The notes under the pieces were generated by a model. It had not been told where the DNA came from. It did no database searches and saw nothing but the letters and a program-made list of their open reading frames with translations. Of a stretch of DNA of 15,984 nt, positions 7,843-13,931 are shown piece after piece. A program made the translations under genes and the position numbers. Source of the stretch: Elusimicrobiota bacterium (lineage in GTDB: Bacteria; Elusimicrobiota; Endomicrobiia; Endomicrobiales; Endomicrobiaceae); NCBI GenBank assembly GCA_031282945.1, contig JAITCX010000005.1, positions 1 through 15,984 of the forward strand, given 5' to 3'. Every line of letters begins with the position of its first letter. Position 1 is the stretch's first letter.

Positions 7843-8199
7843 CTAAATGGCTTTTTTGCCACGCTCGCCTGTTCTTATACGCATGGCGTCTTCTATATTG
7901 CTAATAAAAACTTTTCCGTCTCCAACTTTTCCTGTGGAAATTTTTTCATGAATAATATTTAAAATTTCAGCTACTTCCTCATCGTCCACAACCGTAACCG
8001 CCTGCACTTTAGGCAATAAATTCATGCCCGCTACTTTCAACCCTTTAAATCCTTTAGGCCCGCTGGATGTCAACCCTCCTTTTTGTTTGCCGCATCCCAT
8101 AACGCTTGTTACGGTTATGCCTCCTATGCAATGGCTGTTTAAAATTGATTTAAGCGCTTCTAATTTATCGGGTCGAATGATGATCTCTAGTTTTTTCAT
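7843..8199 (-). CDS. PII-family signal protein with variant, extended T-loop
   Basis: Protein of 118 aa with the PII fold landmarks: start MKKLEIIIRP, VMGCGKQKG at 33-41, LLPKV at 61-65, the B-loop TGKVGDGKVFI (about 89-99) and the C-loop RIRTGERG near the end. The last two bind ATP or ADP in the clefts of the trimer, and Lys40 and Gln39, placed as in GlnB, would support Mg-ATP and 2-oxoglutarate binding. The T-loop between Gly41 and LLPKV is six residues longer than in E. coli GlnB, is rich in Gly, Ser and Lys, and has no Tyr equivalent to Tyr51, so canonical uridylylation is not expected. No amtB or glnA is adjacent; the next gene downstream is potA, 62 bases away. AAAGGAG precedes ATG 8199. 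Family membership is certain; the partner is unknown, the polyamine transporter being a candidate by position only. Confidence 0.88.
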   Translation of the reverse strand: MKKLEIIIRPDKLEALKSILNSHCIGGITVTSVMGCGKQKGGLTSSGPKGFKGLKVAGMNLLPKVQAVTVVDDEEVAEILNIIHEKISTGKVGDGKVFISNIEDAMRIRTGERGKKAI

Positions 8200-8221
8200 A
8201 TTTGCTCCTTTAGCGTTAATT

Positions 8222-9343
8222 TTATTTTGGCTCTAAAATAATTAGGGCAATTTCTGAGCAATTAAAAAGCCGCATAGGCGGTCCCCAACCAACTGCCCCA
8301 GAAGTTATATACATTGTGCTTTGAGCTTGCGTATAAACGCCGTACCAATATTTCATAAAAAATTTAATTACTATCCAAACAGGGGGAATCTGCCCTGCAT
8401 GAGTGTGGCCTGAAAGTTGCACTATTTCGCGATCTAAAGCGGCGCTAAAATCAAAACTATCAGGTCTATGGCTTACAAAAACCGTTGGATATTTTGGATC
8501 CGCAGTGTCTAAAACTTTCCAAATTAACTCGGGATTATGATAATTTATATCGTTTATTCCCGCAATATTTATTTTATTGTCAACTAAAACATTTTCATCG
8601 TTTAACACTTTTATATTGGGGAGTTTTGCAAACATATCATAAAAAACTTTAATGCCTGTATAATATTCATGATTGCCGCTGATAACAAAAACTCCGTCAG
8701 GCGCTGTCAACTTTGTAAAACCGTATTCCAAATATTTATCATTTGCATTTATGTCGGTGTCTATTATGTCGCCTGCAATAATAATCATGTCGGGATTTAA
8801 TTCTAATACCCTATCAAAAATTTTATTTATTTTCTCAGGCTTTGTATATTTATTTATATGAATGTCCGCGATTAAAGCTATGCGGTACTGCGGGACATTT
8901 AAATTTGAAACTTTTATACGAACTTCTTTTAAATCTAAAAAATAAGAAAAATTTATGCAGGCTATTATTGAAGCTAAAACCGTTAAACTTACCGCTACAA
9001 CAGTTGAATAGAATTTAAACATTTTTATCTTAAATATCAAGAAGTTTATAAGATTTAGAATATCATTTAAAATAAAAACGCAAATTGCAAGCGCGAAAAA
9101 ACCCATTAAGAAAAAACCAATGGGCGCAATCTTATTTACTATCGGCAAAAAACCGTTTCTCATCCCAAACTGCGTGGCAAGCATTGTAAGAGCCATCAAT
9201 AAAAAAAAGCCGTATATAATATATGTATATGGTTTTACTATTGAAAATCCCCAATTTATACGCCAAGCAAGATAAATGTGGCCTAAAAAGAAAACCGCTA
9301 AAGCTATAATTAAAAACAAAATCATCCTCCTATCTAACTGCAA
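8222..9343 (-). CDS. Membrane-anchored metallophosphoesterase (YkuE/YaeI-like)
   Basis: Protein of 373 aa. The first 135 residues hold about five hydrophobic helices (near 7-28, 38-57, 73-93, 94-107 and 110-135). A calcineurin-type phosphoesterase domain follows with all metal-binding stations: IADIHI (Asp160, His162), GDIID (191-195), GNHE (223-226), VSH (His292) and GHTH (312-315). These residues hold a two-metal centre that hydrolyses phosphate esters or pyrophosphates. Relatives act on lipid-linked or envelope phosphates, for example the YkuE and UDP-diacylglucosamine hydrolase groups; the substrate here cannot be told. Start: TTG at 9343 with GGAGG nine bases upstream, overlapping the DUF4416 gene by 14 bases. 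ATG at 9325, six codons on, has GGAGG directly against it with no spacer, so I prefer TTG. The PII gene follows after 22 bases. Confidence 0.85.
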   Translation of the reverse strand: MQLDRRMILFLIIALAVFFLGHIYLAWRINWGFSIVKPYTYIIYGFFLLMALTMLATQFGMRNGFLPIVNKIAPIGFFLMGFFALAICVFILNDILNLINFLIFKIKMFKFYSTVVAVSLTVLASIIACINFSYFLDLKEVRIKVSNLNVPQYRIALIADIHINKYTKPEKINKIFDRVLELNPDMIIIAGDIIDTDINANDKYLEYGFTKLTAPDGVFVISGNHEYYTGIKVFYDMFAKLPNIKVLNDENVLVDNKINIAGINDINYHNPELIWKVLDTADPKYPTVFVSHRPDSFDFSAALDREIVQLSGHTHAGQIPPVWIVIKFFMKYWYGVYTQAQSTMYITSGAVGWGPPMRLFNCSEIALIILEPK

Positions 9344-9866
9344 GCCTCAAATCCTCCAAAAAAATACCGCGGGCTTTCAATAAAAAATTGCGAGCCGTCT
9401 CGGACATATAATCGGGATACGACCATGGCAATTTTATAAATCCTTGAGGTTTTTTATAAATTGTAGTTATCTCGCCGTAAATTCCTTTGTCCAGATAAAT
9501 TCTATGGCTATAATCTTTCGTTGTCGCTAAAACAACATTGGCCGCGCTAATATAGCCGGGATCTATGTTTATAGTTCTGTTGGAATTGTCCGCAAAGCTT
9601 TGTTCTACATCGTTTGTAAAAATTTTTATGTCGGCAAGTCCGCCTGAAAAGATTAAATTTTTAAACGAGATCCACATACGTTTGAGGTTTGACCCCATTT
9701 CAGCATTGTAGTACGAAGTATAATCAAAAGGAATTGTCGGACTTTCTAAATCTATTTCGCCAAATTTTTGTATGAGCTTTTCGAAAGCCTGCGCCTTAAT
9801 TTTTTCATCGCCGTAAATTATACCGCAAAAAAGTTTTACTTTATTGTCCTGTCCAATCTGCCCCAT
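9330..9866 (-). CDS. DUF4416 family protein
   Basis: Protein of 178 aa whose whole length matches the DUF4416 family as I know it: an N-terminal KLFCGIIYG strand, FDYTSYYNAEMG at 47-58, NLKRMWISF, the central NIDPGYI near 100, VLATTKDYSHRIYL, GIYGEIT, and LPWSYPDY near the end. The family is soluble, about 180 aa, found in scattered anaerobic and deep-branching bacteria, and has no established function. The strictly kept His, Asp and Arg residues around the TTKDYSHR segment look like a binding or catalytic site, which is inference. ATG 9866 has AGGAG six bases upstream. It sits 11 bases after obgE and overlaps the phosphoesterase gene, so all three are probably on one transcript. Confidence 0.85.
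   Translation of the reverse strand: MGQIGQDNKVKLFCGIIYGDEKIKAQAFEKLIQKFGEIDLESPTIPFDYTSYYNAEMGSNLKRMWISFKNLIFSGGLADIKIFTNDVEQSFADNSNRTINIDPGYISAANVVLATTKDYSHRIYLDKGIYGEITTIYKKPQGFIKLPWSYPDYMSETARNFLLKARGIFLEDLRLAVR
9353..9357 (-). promoter_or_regulatory. Ribosome-binding site that favours the TTG start of the phosphoesterase
   Basis: On the minus strand GGAGG lies nine bases before TTG 9343. A second GGAGG (plus-strand 9326-9330) touches ATG 9325 without any spacer and is a poor site for that ATG. The pair of sites decides in favour of the TTG start, though initiation at the ATG cannot be excluded. Confidence 0.5.
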
Positions 9867-9877
9867 CTCTACTCCTA

Positions 9878-11137
9878 TTATTTTGAATAAACAAACTCAA
9901 AATCGCCTATCTTAACAACATCTCCAACTTTTATAGACTGTTTTTCCAGTTCTGTTTCTAAGCCCATTTTTTTTAAAATATTCTGGTAGCGTCTAAGCGC
10001 ATCCTCAGCGTTAAACTTTGTCATTTGCGTGAGCGTTTCTATTTTTTTACCGCTGACTACAAAAATTCCGTCTTTCTTTTTAATGACAAAATCAGGCTCA
10101 TAAATATATTTTTTTACAGCAACCGCTTTTATTTCCTGCTCGGGATTTAACTCTATCGGTTTATTTAACATTTTGACCATTTCCAAAAGCAAATCATCCA
10201 AACCTGAGGAGGTAGCGGCGGAAATTGCAACTATTTTTTTATTTTTCAACTTTTTAGAAAAAGTTTTAAGATGTTTTTGGCTATCGGGCAAATCCATTTT
10301 ATTTAAGACAATGAGTATATTTTTTTTAGCTAAAAACTTTGAATATTTTTTTAACTCTTTATTTATAGTTTGATAATTTTTATAAGGATCGTCGGCATTA
10401 AAACCGCTTGCGTCAATTATGTGAACTAAAACTTTTGTCCGCCTAATATGGCGCAAAAATTCTAAGCCAAGCCCTTTGCCCGTATGCGCTCCCTCTATAA
10501 TGCCGGGGATATCAGCAATGACAAAACGTTTGCCCCTAAAATCTACTACGCCTAAATTTGGAGTTAAAGTTGTAAATGGGTAATTTGAGATTTTTGGTTT
10601 TGCTGCAGAAATTTTGGAAAGAAGCGTGGACTTGCCTGCATTGGGAAGACCGACTAAACCAATATCGGCAATAAGTTGAAGCTCTAAATCTATCTGGGCG
10701 ATCTCGCCGTCTTGGCCTTTTTCGGCAATGCGGGGAGCCGTCCATTTTTGCGTTTTAAAAGAAGCGTTGCCGCGCCCGCCTCGACCGCCTGCAACAACTA
10801 AAACGGTTTGTTCGTTTTCGGATAAATCCGCCAATAACTCGCCGTTTTTATAAATGAGCGTGCCTTGCGGAACTTCAATAATTGTGTCGCGGCCGCATTT
10901 GCCTGTTTTGTCATTTGGCAAACCTTTTACGCCGTCCTCAGCTTTAATTTTAGTTTTGTAAGATAAATCTAATAAGGTATTTTTCCCAGCGGCGGCCTTG
11001 CAAAAAATACTCCCGCCTTTACCGCCGTTGCCGCCGTTTGGACCGCCGTAGGCGACATATTTTTCCCGCCTAAAAGAAATGCAGCCGTCCCCGCCGCGGC
11101 CGGCAATAAGTTCAAGATGAGTTTTATCTACAAACAT
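9878..11137 (-). CDS. obgE: GTPase Obg/CgtA, ribosome-assembly and stress GTPase
   Basis: Protein of 419 aa with the three-part Obg layout. Residues 1-158 form the glycine-rich Obg fold (GRGGDGCISFRREK at 13-26, then a run of Gly-rich turns). The GTPase domain follows with G1 GLPNAGKS (163-170), switch I FTTL (188-191), G3 DIPG (209-212), G4 NKMD (279-282) and G5 near SAATSSG (306-312). A C-terminal OCT domain runs from about 345 to 419. Obg binds the 50S subunit late in assembly and links GTP and ppGpp levels to growth. It follows rpmA by 9 bases; ATG 11137 has no obvious ribosome-binding site, so translation may be coupled to rpmA. The rplU-rpmA-obg order is conserved in many bacteria. Confidence 0.95.
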   Translation of the reverse strand: MFVDKTHLELIAGRGGDGCISFRREKYVAYGGPNGGNGGKGGSIFCKAAAGKNTLLDLSYKTKIKAEDGVKGLPNDKTGKCGRDTIIEVPQGTLIYKNGELLADLSENEQTVLVVAGGRGGRGNASFKTQKWTAPRIAEKGQDGEIAQIDLELQLIADIGLVGLPNAGKSTLLSKISAAKPKISNYPFTTLTPNLGVVDFRGKRFVIADIPGIIEGAHTGKGLGLEFLRHIRRTKVLVHIIDASGFNADDPYKNYQTINKELKKYSKFLAKKNILIVLNKMDLPDSQKHLKTFSKKLKNKKIVAISAATSSGLDDLLLEMVKMLNKPIELNPEQEIKAVAVKKYIYEPDFVIKKKDGIFVVSGKKIETLTQMTKFNAEDALRRYQNILKKMGLETELEKQSIKVGDVVKIGDFEFVYSK

Positions 11138-11146
11138 TCGCTTATG

Positions 11147-11398
11147 CTATATAACAACATTGACAATACATCTATCGCCGGCGGCTCTTGTAAATTTTAC
11201 AGTGCCAGCGGCTAATGCAAAAAGGGTATTGTCCTTACCCATTGCAACATTTAAACCGGGATGATATTTCGTGCCTCTTTGCCGAACAATTATTGAGCCT
11301 GCTTTAGCTTTTTGATCGCCAAAAATTTTCACGCCTAGCCTTTGGCCATGCGAATCTCTGCCATTGGTTGAAGAACCTTGCGCTTTGGTATGAGCCAT
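11147..11398 (-). CDS. rpmA: Large ribosomal subunit protein bL27
   Basis: Protein of 83 aa, normal length for L27. It begins MAHTKAQGSSTNGRDS, continues with RLGVKIFGDQ and VRQRGTKYHPG, and ends in the short beta core. L27 lies near the peptidyl transferase centre, reached by its N-terminal tail. The start is the direct MAHxKA form without the cleavable N-terminal extension found in many Firmicutes. A Thr at position 4 replaces the usual Lys. AAGGAG precedes ATG 11398. It lies 24 bases after rplU. Confidence 0.96.
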   Translation of the reverse strand: MAHTKAQGSSTNGRDSHGQRLGVKIFGDQKAKAGSIIVRQRGTKYHPGLNVAMGKDNTLFALAAGTVKFTRAAGDRCIVNVVI

Positions 11399-11422
11399 AT
11401 TTTTTCTCCTTACTTATAATAA

Positions 11423-11740
11423 TTACTTAATGTTAATTTTTGTTATTTCAACTTCAGTTAAATACTGACGATGTCCCTGCAATTTTTTATAACCTTTTTT
11501 GGGACGTTTTTTAAATATTAAAACTTTCGGCGCTCTTTTTTGATTTATGACTTTGGCCACGACTTTTGCGCCTGAAATTGTAGGCGAGCCGATTTGAGCG
11601 CTTTGGCCATCGGAAATTAAAAGCACATCGTCAAAAGAAACTTCCTGCCCGACTTCTGCAGGCAATTTTTCTACAACAATTTTATTGCCCTCTTGGACTT
11701 TATACTGCTTACCGCCTGTTTTTACAATTGCATAGTTCAT
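11423..11740 (-). CDS. rplU: Large ribosomal subunit protein bL21
   Basis: Protein of 105 aa, full length for L21. It starts MNYAIVKTGGKQYKVQEG, continues through VGQEVSFDDVLL, and ends with the RNA-binding KKRPKKGYKKLQGHRQ and the LTEVEI strand. L21 binds 23S rRNA in the 50S subunit. It is the first gene of the minus-strand run. GGAG precedes ATG 11740, and a near-consensus promoter lies at 11777-11805, giving a leader of only about 30 bases, too short for an L21 leader of the type that binds the protein back. Confidence 0.97.
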   Translation of the reverse strand: MNYAIVKTGGKQYKVQEGNKIVVEKLPAEVGQEVSFDDVLLISDGQSAQIGSPTISGAKVVAKVINQKRAPKVLIFKKRPKKGYKKLQGHRQYLTEVEITKINIK

Positions 11741-11776
11741 TTTTGTATCTCCATAGTGTAGTTTGCTAGAGGAATT

Positions 11777-11805
11777 ATCATATCAAAATTTATATGAGTA
11801 GTCAA
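11777..11805 (-). promoter_or_regulatory. Strong sigma70-type promoter for rplU and the downstream run
   Basis: On the minus strand the -35 box TTGACT (plus-strand 11800-11805, 5 of 6 consensus) is spaced exactly 17 bases from the -10 box TATGAT (11777-11782, 5 of 6). The start site would be near 11770, about 30 bases before rplU. It is the best promoter-like sequence in the window and could drive rplU, rpmA, obgE and the tightly spaced genes after them. Confidence 0.75.
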
Positions 11806-11820
11806 AAAAGGGGGCAGGGG

Positions 11821-11882
11821 GGTTCTTTTGAAAAAGAACCAAAACTAAAGACAAGACATTTTTCTCTTTTGAAAAAGAGAAA
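11821..11882. repeat. Paired-hairpin repeat, copy A
   Basis: Two perfect inverted repeats separated by about 20 bases. The first has an 8-bp stem GGTTCTTT with loop TGAA (11821-11840). The second has a 9-bp stem TTTCTCTTT with loop TGAA (11861-11882 when the stem is taken to 10 bp). The spacer (11841-11860) begins AAAACTAAAG. A second, diverged copy with the same layout is at 13679-13751. The element is preceded by a G-rich tract (11810-11822) and lies between the divergent promoters of rplU and the DUF362 gene. Neither hairpin is followed by a run of T on either strand that would make it a standard terminator. Confidence 0.6.
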
Positions 11883-11922
11883 TAATTTCCACAGCTTTTT
11901 TACAAAAGGCCGCCGCTACGTC

Positions 11923-11951
11923 TTGTATGAAATTTTAAATAAATGTATATT
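11923..11951 (+). promoter_or_regulatory. Possible promoter for the DUF362 gene
   Basis: TTGTAT (11923-11928) and TATATT (11946-11951) are spaced 17 bases apart. The -10 box is 5 of 6 consensus and the -35 box only 3 of 6. The start site would be near 11958, giving a leader of about 40 bases to ATG 12000. It is the best candidate in the 259-base divergent gap. Confidence 0.4.
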
Positions 11952-11999
11952 CTTAAAGTTTAGTTGTTTTATTTATCATCAAACTTTAAGGAGTTGTAA

Positions 12000-13124
12000 A
12001 TGACACAAAAAGACGCTAATTTAACCTCAGATGTATTTTTTACGGATTTCCACACAACGCTTTCCGAAAATCTTTTAGACAAATTAAAAAGGCTAGTATT
12101 AAAAGCTGGGTTTAACAAAATTGATTTTAATGGAAAATTTTCCGCTATAAAAATTCATTTTGGCGAACCCGGGAATTTAGCTTTTCTCCGCCCAAACTTT
12201 TCAAAAGTTATAGTGGATTTAATTAAGCAAAACGGCGGGAAAGTATTTTTAACTGACGCAAACACTCTCTATGTTGGGCAGCGAAAAAATGCGCTAGACC
12301 ATTTAAATGCCGCATACTTAAACGGCTATAGTCCATTTTCAACAGGCGCATATATAATAATTGCCGACGGCTTAAAAGGCACGGACGAAACGCTGGTGGA
12401 TTTGCCCGATGGAACTTATGTTAAGCAGGCAAAAATCGGCCGCGCTTTAATGGATGCCGATATTGTCATTTCGTTAACTCATTTTAAGGGTCATGAGATG
12501 ACAGGTTTTGGCGGCGCCTTAAAAAACTTGGGAATGGGGGGCGGCTCAAGAGCTGGGAAAATGGAAATGCATAGCGCTGGAAAACCGAGCGTTAATCAGG
12601 AACGCTGTATTGGCTGTGGGGCTTGCGTAAGAATTTGCGCTCATGATGCGCCCACCATAAAAAACAAAAAAGCCAGCATAGATCAAAATAAATGCGTCGG
12701 CTGCGGAAGATGCATAGGGGTATGTCCTAAAGATGCAATTGAGGCCGCTGGGGATGAGACTTGCGAGATCTTAAATTATAAAATTGCAGAATATACTGCG
12801 GCAATTGTGCGGGGACGCCCTGCATTTCACATAAGTTTTGTAATGGACGTTTCGCCTTGCTGCGATTGTCATGCGGAAAACGACGTTCCGATAGTAGATG
12901 ATATTGGGATGTTCGCTTCTTTTGATCCTGTGGCAATAGACCAAGCCTGCTGCGATGCCGTAAACGCCGCTCCTGTTTTAAAAGGGTCATGCCTATACGA
13001 TAAACCGCAAACTACAGGCGATCATTTTAAAGATCTGCATCCTATGACGGACTGGACAACCCAACTAGAACATGCGCAGAAATTGGGGCTTGGGACGAGA
13101 AAATATAATCTCATAAAAATCTAA
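12000..13124 (+). CDS. DUF362 protein with two 4Fe-4S ferredoxin clusters
   Basis: Protein of 374 aa. Residues 1-190 and about 260-335 form the DUF362 domain, with KIHFGEPGN at 51-59, TDANTLY near 85-91, HFKGHEMTGFGGALKNLGMG at 161-180 and FDPVAID at 308-314. Between the two halves is a bacterial-ferredoxin insert with two clusters: Cys203, 206, 209, 213 and Cys232, 235, 238, 242. The first cluster ends in CA rather than the usual CP. A further CCDC at 287-290 could hold another metal. DUF362 iron-sulfur proteins are common in anaerobes and are thought to act in electron transfer or maturation of redox enzymes; the precise role is not established. AAGGAG lies six bases before ATG 12000. The gene is monocistronic, ending at a bidirectional terminator. 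Confidence 0.9.
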   Translation: MTQKDANLTSDVFFTDFHTTLSENLLDKLKRLVLKAGFNKIDFNGKFSAIKIHFGEPGNLAFLRPNFSKVIVDLIKQNGGKVFLTDANTLYVGQRKNALDHLNAAYLNGYSPFSTGAYIIIADGLKGTDETLVDLPDGTYVKQAKIGRALMDADIVISLTHFKGHEMTGFGGALKNLGMGGGSRAGKMEMHSAGKPSVNQERCIGCGACVRICAHDAPTIKNKKASIDQNKCVGCGRCIGVCPKDAIEAAGDETCEILNYKIAEYTAAIVRGRPAFHISFVMDVSPCCDCHAENDVPIVDDIGMFASFDPVAIDQACCDAVNAAPVLKGSCLYDKPQTTGDHFKDLHPMTDWTTQLEHAQKLGLGTRKYNLIKI

Positions 13125-13150
13125 ATTATTTTTGTCCAAAATAGAAAAAC

Positions 13151-13179
13151 AAAAGGGATGCTTGGGGAGCATCCCTTTT
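13151..13179. terminator. Bidirectional intrinsic terminator between DUF362 gene and EIIA gene
   Basis: Perfect 11-bp inverted repeat, AAAAGGGATGC (13151-13161) and GCATCCCTTTT (13169-13179), with a 7-base loop. The stem has A on the 5' side and T on the 3' side, so it can stop transcription in both directions. The minus-strand exit is especially T-rich (TTTTGTTTTTC). It lies between convergent genes, 26 bases after the DUF362 stop and about 50 bases after the end of the EIIA gene. Confidence 0.85.
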
Positions 13180-13232
13180 AAATGTTTTCTGTTTTGGCAT
13201 TGTTTACCTAAAAAACAAGCGGCGGTTGTTTC

Positions 13233-13658
13233 TTAGGCAAAGTTTTGTTCTTTTAAAAATGCCTCAATTTCCTCTACCGTTTTCATATGTTTTATTTTTT
13301 GGATTCTCTCGGGATTATCTAAAAAATCAGCCATTTTTATCATATATTCCATATGCGTTTCATTATCTTGGGCGGACAATGGCAAAACTAAAAATACTTC
13401 TTTATCCCCAAATAATACAGGTTTATTTAGTTTCATAAAAGCAATTGCGGTTTTAATCGCTCCTTTTTCCGATCTCGCATGAGGCATTGCCACGCCGTCT
13501 GTAAGCACAACATAAAAACCAAATTCCTCAACGCTTTCTATCATAGCGTCCACATATGAGGGTTTGACATAGCCATGCTCAACCAAAGGTTTTGAAGATT
13601 CTCTTATTGCCTCTTTCCAATCCGTTACGCTTTCTACAATTCTGATACTTTCGAACAT
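13233..13658 (-). CDS. PTS EIIA protein, fructose/mannitol superfamily, UlaC-like
   Basis: Protein of 141 aa, a complete single EIIA domain. The phosphorylated histidine is His60 in VAMPHAR (57-62). The start VTDWKEAI, then KPLVEHGYV, YVDAMIE and the later LPLSAQDNETH resemble the ascorbate-type (UlaC/SgaA) branch more than PtsN. EIIA takes a phosphate from HPr and normally hands it to a sugar-specific EIIB. No EIIB, EIIC, HPr or EI gene is in the window, and the gene stands alone between a convergent terminator and a divergent glycosyltransferase gene. It may serve a permease elsewhere or be a regulatory EIIA; the sequence does not settle this. AAGGAGG lies five bases before ATG 13658. Confidence 0.88.
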   Translation of the reverse strand: MFESIRIVESVTDWKEAIRESSKPLVEHGYVKPSYVDAMIESVEEFGFYVVLTDGVAMPHARSEKGAIKTAIAFMKLNKPVLFGDKEVFLVLPLSAQDNETHMEYMIKMADFLDNPERIQKIKHMKTVEEIEAFLKEQNFA

Positions 13659-13678
13659 AAGTCCTCCTTTTTATAATT

Positions 13679-13751
13679 CTCTTTTGGAAAAGAGTTGGGA
13701 TTTTTTAAAACAAAACTTAAAAACATGTTTCTCTTTTTAAAAAAGAGAAAC
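13679..13751. repeat. Paired-hairpin repeat, copy B
   Basis: Two inverted repeats in the same order and with similar sequences to copy A at 11821-11882. The first has a 7-bp stem CTCTTTT around GG (13679-13694). The second is GTTTCTCTTTTT paired with AAAAAGAGAAAC around a single A (13727-13751). The intervening DNA ends in a 20-base stretch (13707-13726, AAAACAAAAC...ACAT) that resembles the copy A spacer, and the second hairpin shares TTTCTCTTTT with copy A. It lies just upstream of the EIIA gene and between it and the divergent glycosyltransferase gene. The hairpins are not followed by clear T-runs. Confidence 0.55.
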
Positions 13752-13889
13752 AGAAAATTAACGGCAAAAAACTAAGACAATCACGCGTCATTTTAACGGC
13801 GCTTGATTATTTTCAAAGTCAAAAACGGCGACCATTTTTCAGCTATATTATCGCTACTTCTACATATTTTACATATTGTGAATTTAATT

Positions 13890-13898
13890 TGATAGAAT
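13890..13898 (+). promoter_or_regulatory. Possible extended -10 promoter for the glycosyltransferase locus
   Basis: TGATAGAAT gives the extended -10 pattern TGn followed by TAGAAT (5 of 6). An upstream TTTACA (13868-13873) is a good -35 match, but the spacer is 19 bases, longer than ideal. The leader to ATG 13932 would be about 27 bases. AAGGAG is six bases before the start codon. Confidence 0.4.
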
Positions 13899-13931
13899 AA
13901 GTAACCTAAACGTTAAGAAAAGGAGCAAATA

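Noticed and set aside
11821..11882. Hairpins of repeat copy A as intrinsic terminators
   Set aside because: They lie upstream of both flanking genes and are not followed by a proper T-run on either strand; a repeat or structural role fits better.
11794..12003. 69-aa open frame on the plus strand upstream of the DUF362 gene
   Set aside because: It runs through the rplU promoter and the hairpin repeat, has no ribosome-binding site, and its translation is simply the repeat sequence read as Lys/Glu/Phe-rich protein.
13760..13829. Three AACGGC hexamers (13760, 13795, 13824) as an operator array
   Set aside because: Spacing is irregular (35 and 29 bases), flanks are not shared, and a six-base match is weak evidence.
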